A stretch of 60,000 nucleotides of DNA from Hydractinia symbiolongicarpus (GCF_029227915.1 NC_079882.1:22017001-22077000), one strand, 5' to 3'. Shown: positions 23,009 through 32,119, counted from the first letter of the stretch. Made by a program: numbers and translations. Notes: generated by a model from the sequence alone, not told the origin.

Positions 23009-23368
23009 AGGGAAGAGAAAAAATGTTCTGGATGTTCAAAGTCCGTCCTATTGAATCAGTTTAAGGCAAAGGGTAAAGGTCAACTAACAAAAACATGCAT
23101 TCCCTGCCTTGATCTTAGGAAAATTTCAAAGGGCCACACCGAACGTCGTATCTACATGCAGCCCCTATACGAGTTGATAATCATTCTCCAGGACCATATT
23201 CAGGCTCAGTTTTCTGATGGGTACACGTGGGAGAACTTCGAGAGGCATGTAAATAACAGGATACGATTCAGATACAACGAAACGTTTATTTCTCCGACGC
23301 TTGCTAAGGTGACCAATGCATTACGGCGGGCTCAGTATGCTATAACAAATGGAGATCAGATATTGTAG
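23009..23368 (+). pseudogene. zinc-ribbon protein with HNH-derived C-terminus lacking the catalytic pair
   Basis: The frame opens upstream without an ATG; the likely start region is about 23009. The N-terminus carries KCSGCSK...TKTCIPCLD, four cysteines forming a zinc ribbon (23024-23113). The C-terminal half, HIQAQFSDGYTWENFERHVNNRIRFRY, lines up with the HNH protein on the other strand (HIKAQFSVGITWDNY...HIDHKIPLRY). The Asp-His of the nuclease motif is replaced by Asn-Asn, so catalysis is not expected. The frame ends at 23368 and overlaps the next gene by 20 nt. It is a pseudogene only in that its start codon seems lost; the rest of the frame is clean. Confidence 0.65.
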
Positions 23369-23858
23369 GACATGCAGGGAGATATTGCCACCACATAAGT
23401 TTAAAATCAGAGGTAATACCCTAACGAAAAGTTGCATGGCCTGCTTGGCTAAGGCGAAGGAGAGGCGGGCTGTAGCAAATAGAGATACCGAAGACGTTGA
23501 AATAGACCCCCTTACTATTGATGGTGAGATTCGAGGTGCTCAACAGGATGAAAACTACCTAATCCTGTATGACCTACTCACAAACAAAATTATAAAACAA
23601 TATATCGAATTCATTGTGGATAGCCCTGAGAAGGAACTACTTGTTAAAAGGTACTGCAAGGCATTGCAGTGTCTTCAGGGCAAATTAATATACGCCCCGC
23701 TACCCCTCGAAAACAAGGCTCGAAATACTAAGCTCTGCCATGCATGTCGTGGGCCCTTGGTGAATAACCATGGGGTGTGTTACTGTGTTCGGCATGTGCG
23801 GCAATATACCCCAAAATTCACAATCGAAAGTGGTCGAATTATTGAAATAAAATGTTAG
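23349..23858 (+). CDS. zinc-ribbon protein with two cysteine clusters
   Basis: ATG 23349, 169 residues, intact. The N-terminal ribbon YCRTCRE...TKSCMACL (residues 5-32) is the same type as in the preceding gene and in the minus-strand HNH gene. A C-terminal cluster CHACRG...CYCVRH (about residues 129-149) adds four Cys and a His. The middle is acidic and helical (EIDPLTIDGEIRG, SPEKELLVKRYCKAL). Two metal sites suggest nucleic-acid or protein binding; no catalytic motif is visible. It overlaps its neighbours at both ends (20 nt upstream, 7 nt downstream), so it is part of a tightly packed unit with the ATPase. Confidence 0.7.
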   Translation: MEIRYCRTCREILPPHKFKIRGNTLTKSCMACLAKAKERRAVANRDTEDVEIDPLTIDGEIRGAQQDENYLILYDLLTNKIIKQYIEFIVDSPEKELLVKRYCKALQCLQGKLIYAPLPLENKARNTKLCHACRGPLVNNHGVCYCVRHVRQYTPKFTIESGRIIEIKC

Positions 23859-24420
23859 ACATTGTGGGTGACCCTCACACAGCAATTTCCACAGGGCCTA
23901 AAAGCTGTGAAAAAACACAACGTGTATTGGAACTACTGGAAAATGAGTATAAGAAGCACTTCCATAATAATGTCATCCTATGTCCTACCTTGGGGTGGAA
24001 CAGTACCTATCTCGAAAGGGCACTGCTATGGAAGGACCCTTACGTGGGTTACGTAGACCCAGGAAATGCTGTTTGAATGGATCCAAAAACTATCCTCGTT
24101 TCTGGCAGGGGAGGACACGTTGTTTGTCGTGGACGACGTCATAGCTGACGAGAGCCTCGATAAAAAAGGCAGCCCTTGCTTGAATTAGCTATTTCAGGTA
24201 GGCATCGCAAACACAGCTTGTGGCTACTCACGCAGTCGTATACTGCCCTCCCTAAAAATTTGAGGAGGCAGAAAAAAGCCCTTTTTTTATGGTATCCCCA
24301 TGAGAAGAGTGGAATTTGATCAATGATTGGGACGATATCAAGGCTGAGCTGAAAAAATCCAAGCATGCACGTCTATACGTAAGCCTTGAGCACCCCAGAA
24401 CTTTTAAGGTTCTCGAATGA
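23852..24420 (+). pseudogene. Polinton DNA-packaging ATPase (FtsK/HerA-like), broken
   Basis: Would drive genome packaging into the capsid. ATG 23852 overlaps the previous stop. The P-loop region reads TGPKSCEKT, where the glycine before the final Lys-Thr is Glu. VILCPTLGW and DPYVGYVDPG follow; the frame shifts near 24071 into EWIQKLSSF. Walker B is intact (TLFVVDD, 24120). Another shift near 24178 leads into LELAISGRHRKHSLWLLTQSY, the sensor segment with Thr-Gln, and a third near 24315 into a Lys-rich end, stop at 24420. Order and motifs match the packaging ATPases of Polintons. With at least three frameshifts and a damaged P-loop the gene is dead. Confidence 0.85.
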
Positions 24421-24458
24421 GCATACAAACAATCTACTTGAATAAATGACGAAAAAAG

Positions 24459-25113
24459 ATGTCATCTCAAAAGATTGTTATGGTGCTTCCCCCACATGTA
24501 GAAATTATATACGACAATTGTGAGGCTCCATGGTTTAAAAGAGCTGATCTTGCTAGGTTTTTGGGTATTGCAAATGTTAGGCAGTATGGCCTTGATCGCC
24601 ATATGACAATATCAAGGGCGGAAATAGAGGGTATGCTGGGGATCATCGCCGACCGCACACACCAGGGAATGGTAGGAGGAGGGAAAAATGGGCATGATAT
24701 ATTTATTTCCGCCGAGGCTGTCACGGAAATGGTTCGATTTTAATGGATGCCATTAAAATTGCTGAGCGTTGTGGTATGGAAATCACAAACATAAAGCTTT
24801 TATCCAAGGAGGAGGGCACCCTTTGTAACATCCGCACCGCTTTTGATGGTGAAATATGGTGACGCAGATATAAGATCGACCTGTACTTTCCAAGGTACAG
24901 ATTGGCTATCGAATGCGATGAGTTTGACATGCCGATAGGGATATAGGCTATGAGGTAAGGAGACAAAAACAAATTGAGCAAGCCTTGCGATGCACCTTTA
25001 TACCATATAACCCCGGTGCCCCAAACTTCTTCATCTTTCGCGTCATTAACAAGATTTATCGCCATGTGTTTGCTGAAATTAACCTAGAGGACTATGACTT
25101 AAACAGGCACTAA
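24459..25113 (+). pseudogene. MSV199/Bro-N type protein fused to an endonuclease-like domain, broken
   Basis: ATG 24459. The N-terminus FKRADLARFLGI and the later GGGKNGHDIFISAEA are the pattern of MSV199/Bro-N DNA-binding domains of large DNA viruses. A stop at 24741 interrupts the gene; in the adjoining frames follow AIKIAERCGMEI, EEGTLCNIRTAF, YKIDLYFPRYRLAIECDEFD (24872-24931) and FFIFRVINKIY. The DLYFPRY...IECDE stretch is the core of a restriction-endonuclease-like fold (DUF559/VSR-like), common in cnidarian Polinton proteins with this N-terminus. TGA at 24860 and a shift near 24935 are visible breaks. The role in the element is unknown, perhaps recombination or defence against competing DNA (inference). 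Confidence 0.7.
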
Positions 25114-25139
25114 TTTTAATACTCCACGTGAGTTATAAG

Positions 25140-25628
25140 ATGAGCACGTTGAAATCCTCCGGCCAAGCATTAGTATATAGAAAGATGTCGTCGCATATTA
25201 AGTTCAACGCAGAGACTATCGAAACCCTGTTCGGCAATCAAAATCAACCTATGTTTAAACGTGCCGATATTGGACGTTTTTTAGGCATTGTTGACATAGT
25301 GCGCAGATTTCAATATTTGGCTGGAGAAACCATAACAAGGCAAGAAATTGCGGGTCTGAAGGCCCAGGGTGCTACCCTGGGCCTTGGAAGAGGGAAAAAT
25401 CCGCATGATGTATTTGTAACATTAAATCAAGCATTAGAAATCATACGTCGTTCCCGAAAACTAAAGGCTGAAGGGCTAATCAAATGGCTTGCCAGGGCAG
25501 GCGTGAAGAGCTACAAGGCGTGGACAGATTTTTACTACCAGCAGATAGTAAAAATTATATGCAAAAGTGGTGGGTTCCCAACCACTTCTATGAAATATAC
25601 CTTTTGGACCCTTTCTGCTGTATGTTAA
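25140..25628 (+). pseudogene. second MSV199/Bro-N type protein, tandem to the first, probably truncated
   Basis: ATG 25140, with an alternative at 25185 (MSSHIKF) that parallels the start of the preceding gene (MSSQKIV). FKRADIGRFLGIVDIVRRFQY and GRGKNPHDVFVTLNQALEII form the same DNA-binding fold as in the preceding gene. It continues with KAEGLIKWLARAGVKSYKAW, then the sequence degenerates and the frame closes at 25628. In family members a coiled coil and a C-terminal domain usually follow; here a neighbouring frame (VPNHFYEIYLL) hints at lost coding sequence. The gene follows the first one by 26 nt and looks like its diverged tandem duplicate with a different C-terminus. Confidence 0.65.
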
Positions 25629-25655
25629 AAGGTACTGAAATATCAAAAAAAAAAA

Positions 25656-26266
25656 ATGGAAGCCTATCTACAAAAAAAGCAAGTAAGGGATTATGATATT
25701 CGGGTACCTGTGCTGCATTGTTGTATAAAGGCAGGATCAGTAACTGGTTATTGTCCTGCTTGCTTTGAAAATTTTAGGTATCGAGGCGGGGTATACTACG
25801 AAGGTTTTGAATACCCCAGCGAACCGGACTTTTTACACAGGGTAGCGTCGGGCAGGAAAGCGTGGGCACATTTGCAAGGAGCGAGGTCGATGATGATCTC
25901 GAGGATGATATTGAACGTCTAGGGCTCCATATCGTCTCGGTTAAAGAGAATAAGTATGGGGCACTCTGTTATAATGTTATCAAGGATAGGGCGTTGAAGT
26001 TGTCGGATTTGGCTGATATAGAAACAATAAGCAATATCCTCAATTTTCCTATACCAGATAGACGTCTATTTGATATTGATTTGGGTATTGAGCATGATGT
26101 CATCAAAGGTATCGTTTATGGGTACCCATTCTATACCGAGCTTCCTTTGCTGTATATAAAAAATCCGAGTAAAGAGTTGGAAGATGAACCTTTAGACGTA
26201 CTTCTGAAAATACTCTTTACCAATCCTTCACATGTTCCAGTGGTGCCTGAACATCGTCTGGAATAA
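25656..26266 (+). pseudogene. unassigned Polinton gene, one frameshift
   Basis: Frame 25656-25865 (RVPVLHCCIKAGSVTGYCPACFEN, with a CxxC near a CC pair, then YEGFEYPSEPDFLHRV) continues after a shift in the frame ending at 26266. That second part is clean for more than 120 codons (DDDLEDDIERLGLHIVSV, KDRALKLSDLADIETISNIL, VIKGIVYGYPFYTELPLLYI). It is acidic, mixed alpha/beta in look, with no membrane segment. I do not recognise the family and see no protease or nuclease motif. The gene ends inside the 3' end of the integrase on the other strand (overlap 26228-26266), so the two are convergent. Confidence 0.5.
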
Positions 26267-27030
26267 GCATGAGTTTTCCGAAACAAAGCTGCGATCGGGA
26301 CCATCCTTTAAATAGTATAAAATAAGACTACCCGCTACAATATGATCCAACCTGTAAGTATGTTTGCTGTAAAAGGCGTCAGTTGCGCGTCTTTTAGAGT
26401 CACCATGCTCTTCCCCGGGTTGTAGCAGATACAAGTACAGCCCATCCTCGGGTAATGGTTTCTCCTCGGAATATCTTTTTGCGAGTGGTACCTCCTCCAA
26501 TTTGATCGCCTTGTTAGGTTTCATACAAATCATGGTAGTCTTGGTATTGTTGAGACCCTTCACGATGGTATACAAATGCTTGACCCAAGTGCTACTAGTC
26601 TTATCAAAAGCCAACTCTTGGGTATCTTGAGAAGAGTCTCTCCGCAAGGACCTTATTGTACGATTCGACGAAGGCCGTGAATGTATGATATTTGGTAGTA
26701 GCCCGTTTTATCTCAACCCCTTTCCCTTCTAAGAGCTTAGTTACATCCGATTTGATCTCAGAGCCATTGTCACATTGGAAGGTTTTTAGGATATCGTAAA
26801 GGTCCCGCCTTGTAGATATCTTGGATCATACTCGCGACTTTGCTAGCTTTCTTTGTGCGCAAGGGTCTCGCTACTTTGTAAGGTGAGGCTACATCAATGC
26901 CTGTCAGGATATATTTATAGGTGTTTCCATATACTCTGTTGTGAGGCATGTACAGTAGATCGAATTGGGGCATCTCATTCGGTGTCGTAATGGCAAAATG
27001 CGGATAATCGATCTTTTTAGGACCTCGAAT
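26228..27030 (-). pseudogene. Polinton integrase (rve, DDE), N-terminus missing, frameshifted
   Basis: Inserts the element into host DNA. Reading down the minus strand: KKIDYPHFAITTPNE, FDLLYMPHNRV, TGIDVASPYKVARPL (first catalytic Asp), a frameshift near 26795, then CDNGSEIK (second Asp) and FVESYN (Glu, about 34 residues later), another shift near 26640, then STWVKHLYTIVKGLNN, YLYLLQPGE, YYLKDGPDRSFV and the stop at 26228. The DDE triad is present, and the C-terminal LKDGP...FV block is that of Polinton integrases. The N-terminal zinc-binding region is absent: the coding sequence starts abruptly where the preceding membrane-protein frame ends, as if a deletion had joined the two genes. Confidence 0.88.
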
Positions 27031-27482
27031 GTGCCTGAGCTAGAGCAGCTGCCTACTAAGCCAATGAGTAACCTTCCTTTTGGATAAACTGCTCTCATTA
27101 GCAAGGCCACGAATCCCAGCAGGGATAAGGAGCCAAGAATTAACGTCAACTCACCATCTTGTTGGGTTTTTGAAGGGGTATAAAAATCCTTCAATTGTGG
27201 TGCCTCCTTCTCTGAGGCAATGTAATACTGATACATAGTATCGTCCAATTCTCTGAAGCTTTTTCCGGCTTTGAGCGGCATCTCCCACTGTTCAGCGAAC
27301 CAGTCCACTTTAGCCTGCCTTTTTCTAACCAATTGGGCCTGAGCTTCATTTAGTCGTTCTATCGCACAGCCATGACGCCTGCGATCGGTCTCCCCGTGTC
27401 CCGAAATTTTGCTGAATAGATAATTTGATCCGGATAAAGCGTTGATTGCCGCGCCTCCCACGATCACGGCTATGGTTGCCAT
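27031..27482 (-). pseudogene. Polinton membrane protein, 3' end lost at the integrase junction
   Basis: ATG 27482. The N-terminus MATIAVIVGGAAINALSGSNYLF is hydrophobic and glycine-rich (membrane segment or signal anchor). A long charged helix follows (EAQAQLVRKRQAKVDWFAEQW, then SFRELDDTMYQYY), then LKDFYTPSKTQQDGE and a second hydrophobic helix (LTLILGSLSLLGFVALLMRAV). Proteins with this start, central helix and terminal helix are common beside integrase in cnidarian Polintons; the function is unknown. The frame runs on into integrase DNA in the wrong phase, so the natural stop has been deleted. The gene lies 6 nt after the HNH gene on the same strand. Confidence 0.65.
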
Positions 27483-27488
27483 GTCTCT

Positions 27489-28143
27489 TTATTCTGAGAC
27501 ATATCGGTTACCCTGGGCTATATTTTCGCCTGCCCACATATGTTGTGTGTTGGTGTAGTGTAGTCTTTTCGCTACCTCGGCAAGCAATGGGGCAACGCCA
27601 TTCTCTCGATACCGGAGCGGGATTTTGTGATCGATATGTCACTCTCCATAATTGTCCCAGGTAATACCCACGGAAAACTGGGCTTTAATATGGGCCCACA
27701 GCGTAGGCATATCACACCCGATATACTCCTGGGAGCTGAGCTCCTTGTTTCCCTTCAGCTGAGCTCCTTGTTTCCCTACATTCGTTACAGCAGGCCCTCA
27801 GTTTTTCATGGTGACAAATCTGACTGCCTTTGCACTCTTAACAGGAGGACCTCAACCTTTCATGTCCACAGATTTCAACTCCCCCACAGTCCCTGCAGCG
27901 AGATCTCTGCCTTTGATGGGGGCACATTTGACTCCACTTGCAGTCCTTACAGTAAGCCCTCTGTATCTCATAGGGACAAATCTGACCGCCCTTACATTTG
28001 ATACACGTTGATCTTTTTTTTCATGCGGGCACCTATTACAGGCATTTTATGCACCATTTCGTTCGTTGACCGTTTCCTTTGATTCTAAAATTGTCCAAAG
28101 ATAAAAAGTGTTTACAGTTTAAACACTTACATTTCCCTTGCAT
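27489..28143 (-). pseudogene. zinc-repeat HNH endonuclease, broken
   Basis: ATG 28143. A ribbon CKCLNCKHF...TKWCIKCL (as in the two plus-strand zinc-ribbon genes) is followed, after a frameshift near 28050, by at least five tandem modules of the form C-x-H/Y-E-x2-R-x2-C-x2-C (CPHEKKRSTCIKC, CPYEIQRAYCKDC, CPHQRQRSRCRDC, CGHERLRSSCKEC, CHHEKLRACCNEC; 27740-28040). Then LWAHIKAQFSVGITWDNYGE, a TGA at 27638-27640 where the family has Trp, and HIDHKIPLRY...LHYTNTQHMWAGEN, the HNH core. It ends at 27489. HNH proteins with such cysteine repeats occur in large DNA viruses, algae and Polintons. They cut DNA; the role in the element is unknown, homing or recombination being possible. Confidence 0.75.
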
Positions 28144-28188
28144 GTTGACTCGCTTTTGTCCTTAGGGACAAACATGAGTTGTGGTCAT

Positions 28189-29324
28189 TTAATACTCCAC
28201 AGAATGGAACCTACCGTCCAAGATGTTCAACTGGGCATCCTGTAAGAGGTAGACGTAAGCCCTGAAATCTCCGGTTTTGTCTGCTTTTTTGTGATATGTA
28301 GGGTAATCCCATCGGATAGACGTTGTGGAGGCCTTCCCCTACCATGTAGCGCATTATCGTTGGCTACTCTGAAGTCGATGAACAACGCGTACCGTTCGTT
28401 AAAGAATTGGCCAATCGTGACATTTGAGTCGTGGCTTCCAAAGATGTTGGAGCATCGCGTGAGTGTATAACTCATTAGGCTCTCCCTTTACAGTGACGCT
28501 GATCTTCTCAATTTTTGTATTGTAAAAGACCTTGTTAACACCAGCGTAAGCATTCACTTTCTCGGGGACCATGAAGCGTATTAAGATACCCGTAAAGGAC
28601 TTCGAGGGAGTATCAATCTGTAAATTGTATGAGGTATCAGCCTTTTTTATAGTGATAACCTTGCTACAGAGTATACGTTCGTAAAGCAAAGCGAGTCTTG
28701 AATACTTTGACATCATAGCGCTCGCGAGACCTTCGTGAGTGATCTTGTCAAATTCTAGCCTAATGTTGTTAATCTTATAGGTGGCATCAGCTGCCTTGGC
28801 TGCTGCGGACCCCGAGGCTGCTGTCCCGGCATCCTTGATGACGTGACTATACGCCGCAAAATGTATTATGAATTGGAGGCGGTCATATAAACCCGCCGCA
28901 TAAAAAGGTAAATCTCTCGTCAACTCGAACATTTTTCCTAATGGAATGCAGAAGGTGTTACCATACGCCGCAACAATCGCCTTTTCTTCATCGGTACCCA
29001 CGTGATTGCTGGCACTGACCTGCAGGGCCCTGATGACCCCGTTGTTGAGATTGATGCCTTCAAGAATAAGGTTGTTGTCCCTATCAAATTTTGGTAGCCA
29101 GAGGTCTCTATACACCGCCAGGGTATTGTAGTCGCCTATATTCTGAATTGCGTTACCCTTTACAGTGATGCGTAGGCTTCGTACCAGGCTTTTGCCAATA
29201 TTCGACACGATCGTACGTTTTGTATTGGTCCCCGTCAGCGTCAGGTCAAATAAGAGTTTGATGGATCCTGAAAAGATGACATCATTCTGCGGCATATTAG
29301 GCACATCCACATACAGATCCTCGT
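28189..29324 (-). pseudogene. Polinton double jelly-roll major capsid protein, broken
   Basis: Forms the virion shell. On the minus strand: LYVDVPNMPQNDVIFSGS, LVRSLRITVKGNAIQNIGDYN, the long first jelly roll, FELTRDLPFYAAGLYDRLQFI, IRLEFDKITHEGLASAM, GILIRFMVPEK, EKISVTVKGEPNELYTHAM; a frameshift near 28450 leads into FNERYALFIDFRVANDNALHGRG, and a second near 28260 into VYLLQDAQLNILDG and the stop at 28189. The central frame of about 300 residues is uninterrupted, the longest in the element. The 5' end is lost: upstream of LYVDVP there is no ATG before an in-frame stop, because the sequence enters the 55-bp fold-back at 29322-29436. The family assignment rests on the two terminal blocks and overall order. 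Confidence 0.88.
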
Positions 29325-29436
29325 TTTTTTGCCTTTCACTATCTCCTTAACGATTAGTTGATTCCTCTTGTCTTCCTTCAGGGAAGACAAGAGGAATCAA
29401 CTAATCGTTAAGGAGATAGTGAAAGACAAAAAAACG
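29322..29436. repeat. 55-bp fold-back joining two divergent Polinton genes
   Basis: Arm 29322-29376 and arm 29382-29436 are inverted copies with one mismatch (29332/29426) and a 5-nt loop. The right arm is coding in the plus-strand gene that follows; the left arm is a reverse copy of it that abuts the capsid gene and replaces its start. Confidence 0.95.
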
Positions 29437-30347
29437 TTCAAGGAAATAGTTGTCACAAATCAAGATGGTAGCCTTAAAGCCGTTGGTCAGATACAAACGC
29501 TACTGGGTAGTAATCAACTGCAGGCCCTGGGTTTTGTCGACTATGTTACACCCAACAAAGGTGGTAAATTCAGGGCCCAGAACTTCTTGAAAAGGTATAA
29601 TAAAATAAAGGAGGAGGCCGAGGCTGAACATATTGGGATGGAATCGTTGCAGGAGATCGATGAATTTGTATATGCCATGGAGAGGTGGCATCACCCCCCG
29701 TGAAAGAAGAGGACTTGACCTCGAACTTCAGACATTAAGGGGCAATTTGAAAAGCCTGAAAAATAAGATGATCCTATACGACAGCGAGATTAACAAGGCA
29801 GAAGGCAGGGTGAAAGAACTTGAGAAGCAGAAGGTTGGGGCAGACGAAGGACAGCAAGCTAACCTTGAAAGTGAAATAGAAAAGGCAAAGAAAGATATTA
29901 AGTATTTGAATGATAAAAAAAAGGCTATAGGGGAAGCTCATGGCCTATTATCCACCGACATACCCCCAACTTAGACACATTAAAGACACGCTGCTTAAAA
30001 TCGCCAAAGATAACACAACTCTGCTTGAAAAGCTAAGGATACTCTTCAAGGAGCAGGGTATAACTATAGTGAGCATCGTCTCGACTATTGATCTATTGAT
30101 AAGCGCCATTGTACTCTCCGTTACAGGGGGAAGCGCCGGGAGGAGGCTTTGTGGAGAAGCAGCTGGAAAGGCTCGAAAATTTTCTCAAATACCTAGCAGG
30201 CAAGGCAGGTGTTGCGTTACCCGGGATCATCGGTACGGTAGTCTTGTTCTTTCTTAGGGTAGCGTCAACCATCGTGAAATATACGGCAAAACATCGTACA
30301 TGGCCATCACGGGACCTGCCGGGCTTGTCGTGCTTTACGTGAAATAG
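29382..30347 (+). pseudogene. Polinton coiled-coil membrane protein, frameshifted
   Basis: The start lies in or left of the fold-back. QLIVKEIVKDKKTFKEIV, LLGSNQLQALGFVDYVTPNKGGKF, a shift near 29700, then a long Lys/Glu coiled coil (LRGNLKSLKNKM, EKQKVGADEGQQ, EKAKKDIKYLNDKKK), a shift near 29950, LEKLRILFKEQGITIVSIVSTIDLLIS, a Gly-rich joint, a shift near 30130, LERLENFLKYLAGKAGVALPGIIGTVVLFFL, and after one more shift a final hydrophobic segment ending at TAG 30345-30347. This layout (coiled coil, KEQGIT block, glycine linker, LPGIIG helix, terminal membrane helix) is one I associate with cnidarian Polinton proteins. A scaffold or membrane-remodelling role is a guess. It converges on the next gene with a 5-nt gap. 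Confidence 0.7.
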
Positions 30348-30352
30348 TAGGC

Positions 30353-31324
30353 TTATTTCAACCATATATAGGCCAGGATGATACCTACTCCTATGGTGAT
30401 TAATGAGGCCTTGCCTAGGGGGTGATTTGGCAAATGCCAAATGCCTGGTAGCATGCTTTGGGGGTGTAGGTGGTATGGTATATATAGGAGGTGTGGCATG
30501 CCGCACGATAGGCTTGTTATTCAGATCAAGCCGTATGCCGATCATTGCATTGGCCGGCTCAATCAAAATATTGTTGTTATGGCAGCATATACACGTGGTG
30601 CATGACGGCAAAGTTTACTGGGAACCGCGCATAATGAAGTACTTTTTGGAACTCCGCAATATCCCGACTTACATTTTCCTGACGTTCTACCATAGCCTCA
30701 AATTTCTGTACTAGAATTTGCCTTGCTGTGTAGTTGTCCGCACTGGTCCCTAGAAAGGATACTTTGGCACCTGCCTGGAACCCCGGCAATAGAACCATGT
30801 AAACCCGGATACTGTCGTTTAGCTTGGCCAGACCCTCCGACGTTAAGCCTTGGCTTGTTGGCATGATGAATTTGGCTCAATCCCGATCAACCTGCGGCCA
30901 CTATCTACCATCCGTCAACGACGACATGACTGCCTTGAATTTATACAGGGCATTAGCATCTGCACCGTACTCGCGGCATACCTGTGCATGCCCGGAGCTC
31001 GAGTATGGGTTTTTATACTGTGAGAAGCCATCATGGTAAGGCATGGGTGCCTTCATTCTTGCCAGAATACGACGCATGTAGTAATAGACGTGGAATTTAA
31101 AAATTATAGTTTATAAGGGGTACCGAACCCGTCATTAGCTTGGTACAGATGCCTAATGCCGTGGTCGCACAATGGGTGGCAAAATTTACCTGAATGTTCC
31201 AGTAGTCCAACGCTTGCCCTTTCCAATTCACACTAACGGGGTCATCAAGGTATGTTGTTGGAACCCTCATTGCATATTTGGCGAACTCGGGGAATACCAC
31301 AGAAATATGTGATTCTGTAGACAC
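30353..31324 (-). pseudogene. Polinton virion-associated protein with C-terminal membrane anchor, broken
   Basis: ATG 31324. SHISVVFPEFAKYAMRVPTTYL, VNWKGQALDYWNIQVNFA, TALGICTKLMTGSVPLIN; breaks near 31100; then MPYHDGFSQYKNPYSSSG, CREYGADANALYKF, a stop near 30898, SQGLTSEGLAKLNDSIRVYMVLLPG, FLGTSADNYTARQILVQKFEAMV, VLHYARFPVNFAVMHHVYML, a shift near 30580, EPANAMIGIRLDLNNKPIVRH, a Pro/His-rich hinge, another shift, and a membrane helix (SLITIGVGIILAYIW) before TAA at 30353. The length (about 320 residues) and one C-terminal anchor suggest a minor virion protein, but I cannot name it. It is one of the better preserved right-arm genes, with four or five breaks. Confidence 0.6.
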
Positions 31325-31438
31325 GTAGAGGTCCTAGTGCTCCAAGTTGGTTACACCAAGTGCCCATTCCCCCCTGTTACTTTTATACTTTGCCTTGGGG
31401 TTGTATTGGTAGATGTTCATTTCTTAAAACAAAAGGAT

Positions 31439-32117
31439 ATGAAACAACTGTACATCACCGATATCGATAAACCTGCCATATTCGAAGACTATCTTGGGCA
31501 AGACACTCGAATTGATCTGAATTGATCTGAAATCGATATCTATTAAGCCCGGATGGCTGAATCTATATAGCAACAATGACATTACGATCAGGAAAGTGGG
31601 ACCCGATTAGAGGGTGACTCGTATCGATATTATGAATGGTTTGTAAAAGATCGAGGACATCGCGGCCATTGTCAACAGCCAAGCAGAGGACAAGATTAAA
31701 CTCTTCATATTGAAAAAATGGATATTGTAGGCTTCGTCAGTGACGGGTACTCGGTGGTGATTCATCGACCATTGCAGGAGGTGTTGGGGCTGCCCTACGA
31801 CCCTTTTAAAAAGTATTATATGAAGGGCGACTACGACAGTTTATATAGGACCGATACATACCACAAATTGAGACTTATTTGTCTGCAATTGGATAAAGAC
31901 GACTACCTTTTGGGTGGCAAAAAATCTAAGGTTCCGCCTTGCTTCCTACCAAAGAACTGAATGCTTGGGGAGATATGTTGACTGGAGTTTTGATAGCTCT
32001 GTATACTTTCTACTGAAGGGCTCCACGGACTGTCTAGAGTTTATGCTAACGGACGTCTACCATCACGAGAAGAACATCACATTTTTCAATATAACCATGT
32101 GCATTCTGATAAAATAA
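31439..32117 (+). pseudogene. unassigned Polinton gene, possibly minor capsid protein
   Basis: ATG 31439. KQLYITDIDKPAIFEDYLGQDTRIDL, a 10-bp duplication (AATTGATCTG, 31511-31530) that shifts the frame, WLNLYSNNDITIRKVG, TAG/TAA stops near 31605 and 31645, IEDIAAIVNSQAEDKIKLF, VGFVSDGYSVVIHRPLQEVLGLPYD, YHKLRLICLQLDKDDYLLGGKKSKV, a shift near 31935, LNAWGDMLTGVLIALY, then LEFMLTDVYHHEKNITF. The many short beta-like strands suit a jelly-roll or penton-like minor capsid protein, but no diagnostic motif is visible, so this is only a candidate. It lies directly upstream of the next plus-strand gene (2-nt gap). Confidence 0.45.
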
Positions 32118-32119
32118 AG

